This document shows, piece by piece, positions 1-8,296 of a stretch of 64,000 bases of DNA. The stretch is from Chryseobacterium echinoideorum (GTDB lineage: Bacteria > Bacteroidota > Bacteroidia > Flavobacteriales > Weeksellaceae): positions 62,001-126,000 of the forward strand of contig NZ_VKNW01000009.1 of the NCBI RefSeq assembly GCF_007474535.1, read 5' to 3'. The notes beneath the pieces are model-generated. The model was given only the letters and a program-made list of their open reading frames with translations. It was not told where the DNA came from and made no database searches. The translations under genes and the position numbers were made by a program. Positions within the stretch are counted from its first letter, which is position 1. Every line of letters starts with the position of its first letter.

Positions 1-191
1 ACTGTGCTACAGCAGAAGCAACCGGCGTGTGGATTGATACGATGCTGAGAAAAATGACAACGCCACCGGATGATGTGGTAGAAGCAATCAATAAATATAA
101 GTCTCCTGAAACAGTGGTCTTAACAAAAGAAGATTTTAAAAAACTTCCTTTCCGTCCGGAAAATATTGATCCGCAAGCGTTCAATGTATAA
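1..191 (+). CDS. C-terminal end of a probable hotdog-fold acyl-CoA thioesterase (partial)
   Basis: The window opens inside a reading frame whose codons begin at position 3 and which stops with TAA at 189-191, about 62 residues. The visible part contains ATAEATGVWID followed by a TPPDDVVEAIN segment. This resembles the last strand and tail of YbgC/FadM-type acyl-CoA thioesterases, where an acidic-aromatic strand is followed by a Pro-rich turn and a short helix. The catalytic part lies outside the window, so the assignment is an inference from a short stretch. It ends 77 bases before thiL on the same strand. Confidence 0.45.
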   Translation, partial: CATAEATGVWIDTMLRKMTTPPDDVVEAINKYKSPETVVLTKEDFKKLPFRPENIDPQAFNV

Positions 192-268
192 ACTCAAAGT
201 GCAAGATTTAAAGCTGGTAAAACATCTATCATCTAACTTTCTGCATCCAACAATAATAATTAAAATTT

Positions 269-1333
269 ATGTTTGAAGATAAAAATCCACAACTAACACC
301 GATTTCGAAATTAGGAGAATTCGGATTGATAAAGCATTTAACGGAATTTTTTCCTTTATCCAACGAATCTTCTGAGGTTGGAGTAGGAGATGATGCTGCA
401 GTAGTCAATCCCGGAAACAAAAAAGTAGTTTTAACAACCGATGTTTTGGCAGAAGGGGTTCATTTCAATTTAGGATATGTTCCGTTGAAACATTTAGGCT
501 ACAAAGCGGTGGTGGTAAACCTAAGTGATATTGCAGCAATGAATGCAACTCCAACACAGATTTTGGTTTCTTTGGCAGTTTCCAACCGTTTTCCCGTGGA
601 AGCTTTAGAAGAAATTTACGCTGGAATTCAGGCTGCCTGTGGAAGATATAAAGTAGACTTAATTGGCGGAGACACAACAAGCTCCAATTCCGGTTTGGTG
701 ATGAGCATTACAGCAGTTGGAATCGAGAATGAAGAAAATATTGTGAAAAGAAATGGTGCGAAACCCAACGACTTACTTGTCGTAACAGGTGATTTGGGGG
801 GAGCGTATATGGGACTTCAGGTTTTGGAAAGAGAACATGCTGTTTTCTTGGCGGATCCCAATATGCAGCCTGAAATGGAAGGCTTCGACTATATTTTGGA
901 AAGACAATTGAAGCCGGAAGCAAGAACAGATGTCAAAGGAATTTTGGAACAATTGGACATCAAGCCAACGTCTATGATTGATATTTCAGACGGTTTGGCT
1001 TCGGAAATTCTGCATCTATCTGATCAGTCAAAAGTTGGTTTCAGATTGTATGAAGAGAAAATTCCGATGGATAACTTAACGATTACTACAGCGGATGATT
1101 TTAATCTGAATCCTGTAATGACAGCTTTAAGCGGTGGAGAAGATTACGAATTACTATTCACAATTTCGCCGAATGATTTTGATAAAATAAAAAACCATCC
1201 AGATTTTACCATCATCGGTCATGCTGTTGAAAAAGAAGACGGGAATCTTATGGTGGCAAGAGGTTCTAATCAATTGGTTGCGTTGACGGCGCAAGGGTGG
1301 GATGCCTTTTTAGGCAATCAAAAAGAAGATTAA
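269..1333 (+). CDS. thiL: Thiamine-monophosphate kinase
   Basis: ThiL phosphorylates thiamine monophosphate to thiamine diphosphate with ATP, the last step of cofactor synthesis, in the cytosol. The 354-residue product has the full set of family motifs in order: GVGDDAAVV near residue 38, TTDVLAEGVHF near 56, DLIGGDTTSS near 129, MIDISDGLASE near 236 and GGEDYELLF near 290. The acidic residues of these loops bind magnesium and phosphate. The length is normal. The ATG at 269 directly precedes the conserved N-terminus. A strong hairpin follows the stop, so thiL probably ends its transcript. Confidence 0.95.
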   Translation: MFEDKNPQLTPISKLGEFGLIKHLTEFFPLSNESSEVGVGDDAAVVNPGNKKVVLTTDVLAEGVHFNLGYVPLKHLGYKAVVVNLSDIAAMNATPTQILVSLAVSNRFPVEALEEIYAGIQAACGRYKVDLIGGDTTSSNSGLVMSITAVGIENEENIVKRNGAKPNDLLVVTGDLGGAYMGLQVLEREHAVFLADPNMQPEMEGFDYILERQLKPEARTDVKGILEQLDIKPTSMIDISDGLASEILHLSDQSKVGFRLYEEKIPMDNLTITTADDFNLNPVMTALSGGEDYELLFTISPNDFDKIKNHPDFTIIGHAVEKEDGNLMVARGSNQLVALTAQGWDAFLGNQKED

Positions 1334-1362
1334 AAAAAAATTATTTAATTTTAAATATTGTA

Positions 1363-1393
1363 AACCGCTGCAATTTTGTAGTGGTTTTTGTTT
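1363..1393 (+). terminator. Rho-independent terminator after thiL
   Basis: Arms 1363-1373 and 1376-1386 pair over up to 11 bp with two G-U pairs, and a T-rich tail follows. It lies 30 bases past the thiL stop. Confidence 0.75.
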
Positions 1394-1426
1394 TAAATAA
1401 TTAATTTGCAATTGAAAAATCGGTTG

Positions 1427-1825
1427 ATGAAATTGTTAATTTATGCTCTTTTCTTATTCATTATGTCTTGTCAAGGAATCAATCAAAATGATGTTTATGG
1501 CAAGTATTCGCCCATGTCATATAAAAACACTTTTGATACATTAATTATTAAAAAAGAAGGTAAATATAGAAGGGTGGTTTATGATAAAATGGAAACAAAA
1601 CTTTTAGATTATGAGTCTACATATAGTTTAGAGGGTAATTTAATTAATTTTGATAGTTTCTATTTTAATCTAGATAAAGATTTAGTTGCTTTCCCAAATG
1701 ATGTTAAAGATGTTGATATGACTTTTACAACATATTTTGAAGAAATTGATGGAAATGTAAGCCTTTGTTTTGGCTATCATGAAGGAGAAAATTGCTATAA
1801 AAAAAATATAGTGTTAGATAAATAA
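1427..1825 (+). CDS. Small secreted lipoprotein of unknown function
   Basis: This is a 132-residue product if the ATG at 1427 is used. An in-frame TTG at 1406 would add seven residues, but the ATG gives a cleaner signal peptide: MKLLIY followed by a hydrophobic core and the lipobox IMSC. Cleavage before that Cys would leave a lipid-anchored protein. The mature part has no motif I recognise and is rich in Asp, Lys and Tyr, as is common for small flavobacterial envelope proteins. It stands alone between the thiL terminator and a bidirectional terminator shared with pepT. Confidence 0.7.
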   Translation: MKLLIYALFLFIMSCQGINQNDVYGKYSPMSYKNTFDTLIIKKEGKYRRVVYDKMETKLLDYESTYSLEGNLINFDSFYFNLDKDLVAFPNDVKDVDMTFTTYFEEIDGNVSLCFGYHEGENCYKKNIVLDK

Positions 1826-1826
1826 A

Positions 1827-1854
1827 AAATCCAGCTCAAAAATGAACTGGATTT
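1827..1854. terminator. Bidirectional terminator between the lipoprotein gene and pepT
   Basis: Inverted repeat AAATCCAG (1827-1834) and CTGGATTT (1847-1854), with inner TCA/TGA pairing. It lies between two convergent genes and is A-rich on the left, which gives a T tract on the minus strand. Confidence 0.7.
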
Positions 1855-1873
1855 CGACTTATATTTTAATATT

Positions 1874-3121
1874 CTACGCTTTCACAATATTCACAATTAC
1901 CTCAACCGCTTTCTCCATACTTTCCAAAGCTACATATTCATACGGTCCGTGAAAATTCATTCCACCGGCAAAAATATTCGGACAAGGCAATCCCATATAG
2001 GATAATTGCGCTCCGTCTGTTCCGCCTCTGATCGCTTTGATTTTCGGCTCGATTCCCGCTTCTTTCATTGCTTTTGCAGCAAGATCTATAATATGCATTT
2101 TGCCTTCGAACTGCTGTTTCATATTGCGGTACTGTTCCTTAATTTCCACTTCTGCCGTTCCTTCACCGTGTTTCTCATTAAACTCCGCAACTTTCTGCTC
2201 CATGAATTTTTTTCTTGCTTCAAATTTTTCATCGTCATGATCACGGATGATGTATTGAAGTTTACATTCGGAAACATCAGATGTTACATCCATCAAATGA
2301 TAAAAACCGTCAAAACCTTTTGTGGTAGAAGGGGTTTCGTTTGCTGGTAAAGACTGAATAAATTCTGCAGCCAAAAGACTTGCATTCACCATTTTTCCGA
2401 AAGCATAACCTGGATGTACACTCAATCCGTGGATTTTCACCACCGCTCCCGCTGCGTTGAAGTTTTCATATTCCAGCTCACCCACTTCGCTTCCATCCAT
2501 CGTATAAGCGAATTCTGCCCCGAATTTTGCTACATCAAATTTGTGTGCACCTCTTCCGATTTCTTCATCCGGAGTAAAACCAAGCGCCATTCTTCCGTGC
2601 TTAATTTCCGGATGAGCGATTAAATATTCTGCTGCTGTTACAATTTCTGCACAACCCGCTTTGTCGTCTGCACCGAGAAGTGTATTTCCGTCAGTCGTAA
2701 TTAAAGTCTGGCCGATATGTTTTTTTAAACTTTCAAATTTTGAAGGGGATAAAGTGAAATTGGTTTCTTTATTTAAAACTAAATCTTCACCCTGATAATT
2801 TTCCCAAACCTGAGGCTTTACATCTTCACCACTGAAATCCGGTGATGTGTCATAATGCGAAATAAATCCAATAGTTGGCTTATCATTACTTTCAAGATTT
2901 GAAGGGATATATCCCATAATATAGCCGTTTTCGTCAATAGAGACATCTTCCAGACCAATCATTTTCAGCTCTTCTACAATATAATTGGCGATGTTCCACT
3001 GTCTTTCTGTAGAAGGTGTGGTTTCGCTTTCGGCATCACTGGTTGAATATATTTTTACATAGCTGATAAAACGGTTCAGCAGTTTTTCTCTCCACATTGA
3101 GTTGAATTCTATTGTACTCAT
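1874..3121 (-). CDS. pepT: Peptidase T (tripeptide aminopeptidase)
   Basis: A cytosolic zinc aminopeptidase of the M20 family that removes N-terminal residues from tripeptides. The 415-residue length matches PepT. Visible motifs are SHYDTSPDFSG near residue 89 (metal-binding His and Asp), LLGADDKAGCAE near 149 (metal-bridging Asp), TPDEEIGRGAHKFD near 182 (general-base Glu pair), and LSVHPGYAFGKMVN in the dimerisation domain. C-terminal GGTDGAQLS supplies another conserved loop. The ATG at 3121 is the only start in good context. Confidence 0.95.
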   Translation of the reverse strand: MSTIEFNSMWREKLLNRFISYVKIYSTSDAESETTPSTERQWNIANYIVEELKMIGLEDVSIDENGYIMGYIPSNLESNDKPTIGFISHYDTSPDFSGEDVKPQVWENYQGEDLVLNKETNFTLSPSKFESLKKHIGQTLITTDGNTLLGADDKAGCAEIVTAAEYLIAHPEIKHGRMALGFTPDEEIGRGAHKFDVAKFGAEFAYTMDGSEVGELEYENFNAAGAVVKIHGLSVHPGYAFGKMVNASLLAAEFIQSLPANETPSTTKGFDGFYHLMDVTSDVSECKLQYIIRDHDDEKFEARKKFMEQKVAEFNEKHGEGTAEVEIKEQYRNMKQQFEGKMHIIDLAAKAMKEAGIEPKIKAIRGGTDGAQLSYMGLPCPNIFAGGMNFHGPYEYVALESMEKAVEVIVNIVKA

Positions 3122-3140
3122 TTTGAATTATAAATTTTAA

Positions 3141-3148
3141 CAAAGTTA
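3141..3148 (-). promoter_or_regulatory. Candidate -7 promoter box for pepT
   Basis: The minus strand reads TAACTTTG, matching the Bacteroidota -7 consensus TAnnTTTG, about 20 bases upstream of the pepT start. No clear -33 TTTG was found at the usual distance. Confidence 0.35.
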
Positions 3149-3281
3149 GCAAATTTGAGAGAGGCAGCCGGCTATTTGTGGATTAATATCTTTCTGTAAA
3201 ATTTTAAATAAAAATTAAACTACTGATAGTCAGTGTTTTGATGGTTTTGTTTGATTAGATAACCAAATAGTTTAGTTTTAT

Positions 3282-3289
3282 TATATTTG
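3282..3289 (+). promoter_or_regulatory. Candidate -7 promoter box for the HMG-CoA lyase gene
   Basis: TATATTTG matches TAnnTTTG and lies 17 bases before the ATG at 3306. No convincing -33 element is spaced correctly. Confidence 0.35.
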
Positions 3290-3305
3290 AGAAAACCAAA
3301 AGTAA

Positions 3306-4154
3306 ATGTTTCTTACCGAATGTCCCAGAGACGCAATGCAGGGTTGGGATGAGTTTATTCCGACCAGTAAAAAAATAGATTACATCAATTCACTAATGGA
3401 AGTTGGCTTTGATGTGCTTGATTGTGTGAGTTTCGTTTCTCCCAAAGCAATTCCGCAAATGGCAGACTCTGCCGAAGTTGCCGAAAATATCGACAAATCT
3501 TTATCCAATACCAAAGTTTCTGCTATTGTAGGTAATTATCGTGGTGCTGAAAAAGCGCTGAAACACCAATCTGTAGATATTTTAGGCTTCCCCTTTTCTA
3601 TTTCTGAAACTTTTCAGCACAGAAATACCAATAAAAATCAGGAAGAAGCGTTCAGCGATATTGTAAAAATTATCGAACTGACGAAAACCGAAAACCGAGA
3701 GTTTAACCTTTATTTTTCCATGGCATTTGGAAATCCTTATGGCGAAATGTGGAAGTGGCAAGATGTAGATTTCTGGGCTCAGAGGTTTTCGGAAATTGGT
3801 GTTAAAAATATTTTACTTTCTGATACTACGGGAGTTGCAACTACAGAAACCATCTCTGTTTTATTTGAAAAGCTTCCTGCAAAATATCCTGAAATTGATT
3901 TTGGAGCGCATTTTCATAACCGATATGAAGAGTCGTATTCTAAACTGAAAGCAGCTTACAATCAAGGTTGCAGAAGATTTGATTCAGCAATCAAAGGAAT
4001 TGGCGGCTGTCCGATGGCGAAAGACGATTTAGTAGGAAATATGCCGACCGAACAGGTGATTAATTTTATGAGCGTTGAAAAAGCGGAACATAAATTGAAC
4101 TTACTGAATTTCGAAAGTTCTTATAATAAGGCGAAAGATATTTTTCATTTTTAG
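3306..4154 (+). CDS. Hydroxymethylglutaryl-CoA lyase
   Basis: It cleaves 3-hydroxy-3-methylglutaryl-CoA to acetyl-CoA and acetoacetate, the last step of leucine degradation, using a TIM-barrel of the HMGL-like family. The 282-residue product starts with ECPRDAMQGW, which carries the conserved substrate-binding Arg. FGAHFHNRYEES supplies the metal-binding His-x-His near residue 200. GIGGCPMAKDDLVGN near 237 is the family signature with its catalytic Cys. The start is close to the conserved N-terminus, so no residues seem to be missing. The TPR gene begins 3 bases after its stop, suggesting cotranscription. Confidence 0.9.
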   Translation: MFLTECPRDAMQGWDEFIPTSKKIDYINSLMEVGFDVLDCVSFVSPKAIPQMADSAEVAENIDKSLSNTKVSAIVGNYRGAEKALKHQSVDILGFPFSISETFQHRNTNKNQEEAFSDIVKIIELTKTENREFNLYFSMAFGNPYGEMWKWQDVDFWAQRFSEIGVKNILLSDTTGVATTETISVLFEKLPAKYPEIDFGAHFHNRYEESYSKLKAAYNQGCRRFDSAIKGIGGCPMAKDDLVGNMPTEQVINFMSVEKAEHKLNLLNFESSYNKAKDIFHF

Positions 4155-4157
4155 GTC

Positions 4158-5075
4158 ATGAATAAATTTTGTTTAGTCCTTTTAATCTTTACCTACTCAA
4201 GTTTTTTTTCTCAGAAAGTTTTGAAACTATTTAATGAACAGAATTTTGATGAAATCACTAAACTGGAAAAAGAAAGTGGAAATCTCAGTGGAGAAGAACT
4301 TTATTATCTTGGTTATGCTTTTTTTAGTAAGGAAAATGACCTGAAGGCAATTGAATATTATGATAAAGCTTTATCAAAAGGATTTGATAACCCTATGTTG
4401 TATTTTCAAAAAGGTTATTCACAAATGTTTTTAAAACAATATGATCAAGCTTTAGAAAATATAAATAAGGCTATTTCAAAAGCTCCTCTTGCAGAATTTT
4501 ATGTCGAGAAGGCAAGAATTTACAAAATAAAGGAAGATGTTATCAATGAAGAGAAAACATATGTTGAAGGTCTTCAAAACTCAAAACTAAAAGATGATAA
4601 CTGGTATCTTGAATTAATAAAGAATGCCGGAAATTTCTATTATGCACAAATTAAAAACTTCCCAAAATCTGAAAAGGTTTATGAGGATGGAATATCCGCA
4701 TATCCTAATGAGTATATCTTATATGAAAAATTCATTAAAGCTTTAAATGCTCAAAATAAATTTGCAGAAGCCGATAAAGTTTTTGATCAAATGAAAGTTT
4801 TTTATTCTGAGAAAAAGCTGTCCGAAGATAATATGAAATTTAAAAATCTTGCCGTTGACGAATTCGAATGGAATAATCAATGGGTGAATGTTTACAAATC
4901 TTTTGAGAAACCTAAAAAAACACTCGAATCAATTTATAAAGTCTATTTGATTGATAAAACAGGAGAAAAAATAGAACGTAAATTCAATATTGAAAAAACT
5001 CTTCAAATCAAAAAAACAGATGCTGAATTTGTTATATGCGAAGAATCTAAAGGAACTCATCAACTTATCCTATAG
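4158..5075 (+). CDS. Secreted TPR-repeat protein, probably frameshifted near its C-terminus
   Basis: 305 residues with an N-terminal signal peptide (MNKFCLVLLIFTYSSFFSQ) and several TPR units, for example EELYYLGYAFFSKENDLKAI and PMLYFQKGYSQMFLKQYDQA. TPR proteins are scaffolds, so no specific partner can be named. After the TAG at 5073-5075 another frame continues with GFKNDSFTLEDLRIQIKKIL and stops at 5144-5146. This looks like the real C-terminus, displaced by a one-base loss around 5045-5065. The gene follows the HMG-CoA lyase gene by 3 bases and precedes the OsmC gene. Confidence 0.75.
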   Translation: MNKFCLVLLIFTYSSFFSQKVLKLFNEQNFDEITKLEKESGNLSGEELYYLGYAFFSKENDLKAIEYYDKALSKGFDNPMLYFQKGYSQMFLKQYDQALENINKAISKAPLAEFYVEKARIYKIKEDVINEEKTYVEGLQNSKLKDDNWYLELIKNAGNFYYAQIKNFPKSEKVYEDGISAYPNEYILYEKFIKALNAQNKFAEADKVFDQMKVFYSEKKLSEDNMKFKNLAVDEFEWNNQWVNVYKSFEKPKKTLESIYKVYLIDKTGEKIERKFNIEKTLQIKKTDAEFVICEESKGTHQLIL

Positions 5076-5163
5076 GATTTAAAAATGATAGTTTTACTCT
5101 CGAAGATTTACGGATTCAAATAAAAAAGATCCTTGACAAAAACTAAAGAACAAAAATAATTTT

Positions 5164-5565
5164 ATGACCTCAAAAATAACATATACAGGAGATTTAAGAT
5201 GTTCAGCAGAACATTTGCAATCGGGAATCATCATCGAAAGTGATGCGCCAACCGATAACCACGGTAAAGGTGAAAAGTTTTCACCAACAGATCTTTGTGC
5301 GACTTCTTTGGCAGAATGTGCATTGACAACCATTGCGATTCTCGGAAAAGACAAAGGAATCAATATTGACGGCGCATACTGTACTTTGCAAAAAATTATG
5401 AAAACAGAACCAAGAAGAATTGGAGAGATTGTTTGTAATTTTGTTTTTTCGGATATCTATTCAGACAAAGAAAAAGCGTTTATAGAAGAAACCGCTCACA
5501 ATTGTCCGGTGGCAAAAAGTCTCCATCCGGAATTAGTTCAGACGATGATTTTCATTTATCAATAA
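5164..5565 (+). CDS. OsmC/Ohr-family protein
   Basis: A small cytosolic thiol peroxidase-like protein of 133 residues. OsmC/Ohr proteins reduce organic hydroperoxides with two cysteines. Here the candidates lie in FSPTDLCATSLAECALTT near residues 40-57 and in HNCPVAKSLHPEL near 112-124, the positions expected for the redox pair. The length fits the short OsmC subgroup. The start is supported by the conserved strand ITYTGDLRCSAEH. It follows the TPR gene with a gap of 18 bases from that gene's probable true end. Confidence 0.85.
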   Translation: MTSKITYTGDLRCSAEHLQSGIIIESDAPTDNHGKGEKFSPTDLCATSLAECALTTIAILGKDKGINIDGAYCTLQKIMKTEPRRIGEIVCNFVFSDIYSDKEKAFIEETAHNCPVAKSLHPELVQTMIFIYQ

Positions 5566-5599
5566 GCAATTGCCGCAGTTAGCCGTAATTTTAAAAAAG

Positions 5600-6145
5600 A
5601 TGGACGCAAGAGAAATTATTAAGTCTATATATATTGACTTACCATTTGACGAAAATGTTGAACTAAAAGATAATGAACTTATTTGGATTGATAATTTTGG
5701 TGGAGAAAATTCGGTTTCTATAAAAGATATTGCGTTTAATGAAAAAAGTTTCGCTTGGTGGCAATGTAATTCTGCTGGACTTGATTCCGTATTTTTGAAA
5801 TTAAATCCTCAAATTTTAGTAAATTGGAAAATCCCATTAAATACTATGGGGCAACCTTCTTGGGGTTGTCAAAATATATTTTTCTATAAAAACTATCTAA
5901 TTGTCAAATATAAAGATAAGCATTCCGATAGAATACTTTTTTTAAACACTAATAATTTGAATATTGAAGAAATATTAACAACATCATATTATTGGAAAAA
6001 TATAAAACTTATAGAAAACGTACTTTATATCTGGGACCGAAAAGGAGAAGAATGTATTGAAGTAGAAATTTTTGAAAACAAATTAGAAAGAAGAATTACT
6101 AATTTAATAAATTTAAATAAAGCAGGAATTAATTTAGAAAATTAG
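5600..6145 (+). CDS. Hypothetical protein with repeated beta-strand character
   Basis: I do not recognise this protein. The ATG at 5600 gives 181 residues beginning MDAREIIKSIYIDLP; a TTG at 5570 is possible but adds an unlikely extension. The sequence is rich in Trp, Tyr and Asn, with alternating hydrophobic stretches that look like a beta-propeller or WD-like blade pattern (for example SVSIKDIAFNEKSFAWWQC). There is no signal peptide and no transmembrane segment. It sits between the OsmC gene and a sulfurtransferase pseudogene. Confidence 0.6.
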   Translation: MDAREIIKSIYIDLPFDENVELKDNELIWIDNFGGENSVSIKDIAFNEKSFAWWQCNSAGLDSVFLKLNPQILVNWKIPLNTMGQPSWGCQNIFFYKNYLIVKYKDKHSDRILFLNTNNLNIEEILTTSYYWKNIKLIENVLYIWDRKGEECIEVEIFENKLERRITNLINLNKAGINLEN

Positions 6146-6170
6146 TAAAAAAAATACCACAATTTAAAAT

Positions 6171-7006
6171 ATGATTCCAATCATTTCGCCAAAACAATTT
6201 AGAGAACTTCCCGCAGAAAAACTTGTTATTCTTGATTCAAGAACAGGTAAAAATGCTCATCAAAATTATATTCAAAAGCACATTAAAGATGCAAGATTTA
6301 TCGATTTGGATAAAGATTTAGCTGAAACTGTTTAAAATCCGGCTTTTGGTGGAAGACATCCGCTTCCGAGTATCGAAAAATTTGCAGAAACAATTTCTAA
6401 TCTTGGAATTGCTGAAGATTCTCACATTGTAATTTATGATGATAAAAATGGAGCAAATGCGGCGGCAAGAGCTTGGTGGATGCTGAAATCATTCGGTTTT
6501 GAAAAAGTTCAGGTTTTGGATGGCGGAATTCAGAATGCTGAAAAAGAAGGATTGGAATTTTCATCGGGTGAGGAAACTTTTCAAAGATCAGAACTCATTA
6601 AAAATAAAAATTGGCTTCTTCCTCAATCGGCTTTGGAAGATGTTGAAAATGAGATTTTAAACCATTCTGCTACGGTGATTGATGTGAGGGATTCTTATCG
6701 TTTTAGAGGAGAATCTGAACCGATTGATCTGGTCGCAGGTCATATTCCGGGAGCGATTAATATTCCTTTTTCTGAAAACTTGGATGAAGGCGGAAACTTT
6801 TTAAAGGCTGAAATTCTAAGAGCAAAATATCTAAAATATTTAGAAAACAAACCTGAGAAATAATTATCCATTGTGGTTCGGGAGTTACAGCTTGTCATAC
6901 AATTTTAGCTCTTGTACATGCAGGTTTTGAAATCCCAAATTTATACGTTGGTTCATGGAGCGAATGGAGCAGAAGACAGGGCAAGGAAATTGCGAAAGGT
7001 GTTTAG
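6171..7006 (+). pseudogene. Broken thiosulfate/3-mercaptopyruvate sulfurtransferase (two rhodanese domains)
   Basis: The reading begins at ATG 6171 with MIPIISPKQFRELPAEKL and resembles a two-domain sulfurtransferase, including the linker GGRHPLPS and the second-domain VIDVRDSYRFRGE with GHIPGAINIPF. Two lesions break it: TAA at 6333-6335 where a codon such as GAA would fit (codon 55), and loss of one base at about 6861 that moves the rest into another frame. The displaced frame still reads IHCGSGVTACHTILAL, holding the catalytic Cys loop, and ends at 7004-7006. With only two lesions, decay is recent or the errors are technical. Confidence 0.85.
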
Positions 7007-7054
7007 AAGATTAATTTACAGTTTATGAGAATCTCAATAGTAATTTTACAGATT

Positions 7055-7076
7055 TTTCACTCCGCTCGGAATGACA
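7055..7076. repeat. Fragment of a dispersed flavobacterial intergenic repeat
   Basis: TTTCACTCCGCTCGGAATGACA shares TTCACTCCGCT and GAATGACA with the larger repeat at 43446-43520. It lies in the gap after the sulfurtransferase pseudogene. Confidence 0.5.
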
Positions 7077-7087
7077 CAACGTATAAA

Positions 7088-7115
7088 TAAAAAAAGCTGC
7101 CAAAAATGGACAGCT
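7088..7115 (-). terminator. Terminator for the exonuclease-sufT transcript
   Basis: AGCTG (7095-7099) pairs with CAGCT (7111-7115), with extra inner pairing. On the minus strand the hairpin is followed by a run of T (7088-7095). It lies about 75 bases past the sufT stop. Confidence 0.65.
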
Positions 7116-7189
7116 CATATATTTTTTGATGAAATAATTGTTTCACAATTAAAAAAACTTCCAGCATCCCGCTTCCATCTTCCTAACTT

Positions 7190-7516
7190 TTATAGCATTC
7201 CCAGTTCAAACTTCGCTTCTTCGCTCATCATATCTTTGTTCCAGCTTGGTTCAAAGGTAAGTTCCAAATCTACATCGCTTACATTTTCTACGGCTTTTAC
7301 TTTATCTTTTACTTCTTGTGGCAGAGTTTCGGCAACCGGACAGTTAGGCGTTGTTAAAGTCATAATAATTTTCACATCACCTATTTCTGAAATCTGAACA
7401 TCATAGATGAGCCCCAATTCATAGATGTCTACCGGAATTTCCGGATCATAAACGGTTTTTAGTACTCTGATAATTTCTTCTCCTATATCTGCGATCTGAT
7501 CGTCTGTAAATTTCAT
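7190..7516 (-). CDS. sufT: MIP18-family (DUF59) iron-sulfur assembly protein SufT
   Basis: A 108-residue cytosolic protein of the DUF59/MIP18 family, which helps mature iron-sulfur proteins. VYDPEIPVDIYELGLIYDV near residue 22 and TLTTPNCPVAETLP near 53 are the family hallmarks, the second with the conserved Cys. The gene starts 7 bases after the upstream exonuclease gene on the same strand, so the two are probably cotranscribed. It lies 34 kb from the main suf cluster in this window, so it would be expressed separately. Confidence 0.85.
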   Translation of the reverse strand: MKFTDDQIADIGEEIIRVLKTVYDPEIPVDIYELGLIYDVQISEIGDVKIIMTLTTPNCPVAETLPQEVKDKVKAVENVSDVDLELTFEPSWNKDMMSEEAKFELGML

Positions 7517-7523
7517 TTTTAAT

Positions 7524-8225
7524 TTAATCTAAATTCAAATTTCTTTGCAATAAATCTTCCTGACGCATTCGTCTGAAAATATTTGCCAAAGTTAAGACAT
7601 CTTTTTCACAATAGTCAACTATTCGGGGCAAGTCTTTTTCTATGTAATAAATTGATGAAACCATTGATCCGTCAATGTCATCTTTCGGGGTAGGAATTCC
7701 GAAAACATAAGCCAAAAGCTCAAGCGAAACATAACTTTTATAATCTCCGAATTTCCATAGTTCCATGGTATCAATATGCGGGATTTCCCATGGCTTTTTC
7801 CCAAACATCTGAAAAGGTTTTGGTGGCATTATTCCATTAATCAAAAAGCGTCTTGCAATCCACGGAAAATCAAACTCTTTTCCGTTATGGGCGCAAAGAA
7901 TTACATCACGAAGTCTGGGGCTGTTAAAAATCTCTCCAAACTCCATCAGAATTTTCTTCTCATCATGCCCTGCGAAGCTTTTTATTTTGATGGTTTCATT
8001 TTTCTCGAGCATTCCGATACTGATACAGATAATTCTTCCAAACTCAGCCATGATTCCTGCTTTTTCGTAAAAATCTTCGGGAGAAATTTCGTCTTTGCGC
8101 TGAAACTTTGTTTTTTTATCCCAAAGTTTTTGCTCGACTTCAGATAGATCTTCCCATGATCCTGCATTGGGAACCGTTTCAATATCTAGGAATAGAATTT
8201 TTTCTAAAGGAATGTTGTGTATCAT
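7524..8225 (-). CDS. Predicted 3'-5' exonuclease, PolB-exonuclease-like DEDD family
   Basis: A 233-residue stand-alone exonuclease related to the proofreading domain of family B polymerases. FLDIETVPN near residue 12 is the first acidic motif, CAHNGKEFDFPW near 111 the second, and DYCEKDVLTLANIF near 208 the third, with the Tyr of the DEDDy type. There is no polymerase domain. Expected substrates are DNA 3' ends, but the cellular role of this subfamily is not established. It forms a two-gene unit with sufT. Confidence 0.85.
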   Translation of the reverse strand: MIHNIPLEKILFLDIETVPNAGSWEDLSEVEQKLWDKKTKFQRKDEISPEDFYEKAGIMAEFGRIICISIGMLEKNETIKIKSFAGHDEKKILMEFGEIFNSPRLRDVILCAHNGKEFDFPWIARRFLINGIMPPKPFQMFGKKPWEIPHIDTMELWKFGDYKSYVSLELLAYVFGIPTPKDDIDGSMVSSIYYIEKDLPRIVDYCEKDVLTLANIFRRMRQEDLLQRNLNLD

Positions 8226-8296
8226 TATTTTTTAATGAAAGTTATGGCATAATATATGAAATAGCAAAGCATTATACTAAACAAAATACTATTTTT

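Noticed and set aside
7071-7397. Plus-strand open frame of 108 codons opposite sufT
   Set aside because: It is the antisense of the well supported sufT gene and its terminator, with no protein-like features.
8108-8296. Longer N-terminus for the DUF4382 lipoprotein
   Set aside because: It overlaps the divergent exonuclease gene and would bury the signal peptide and lipobox that begin at 8297.
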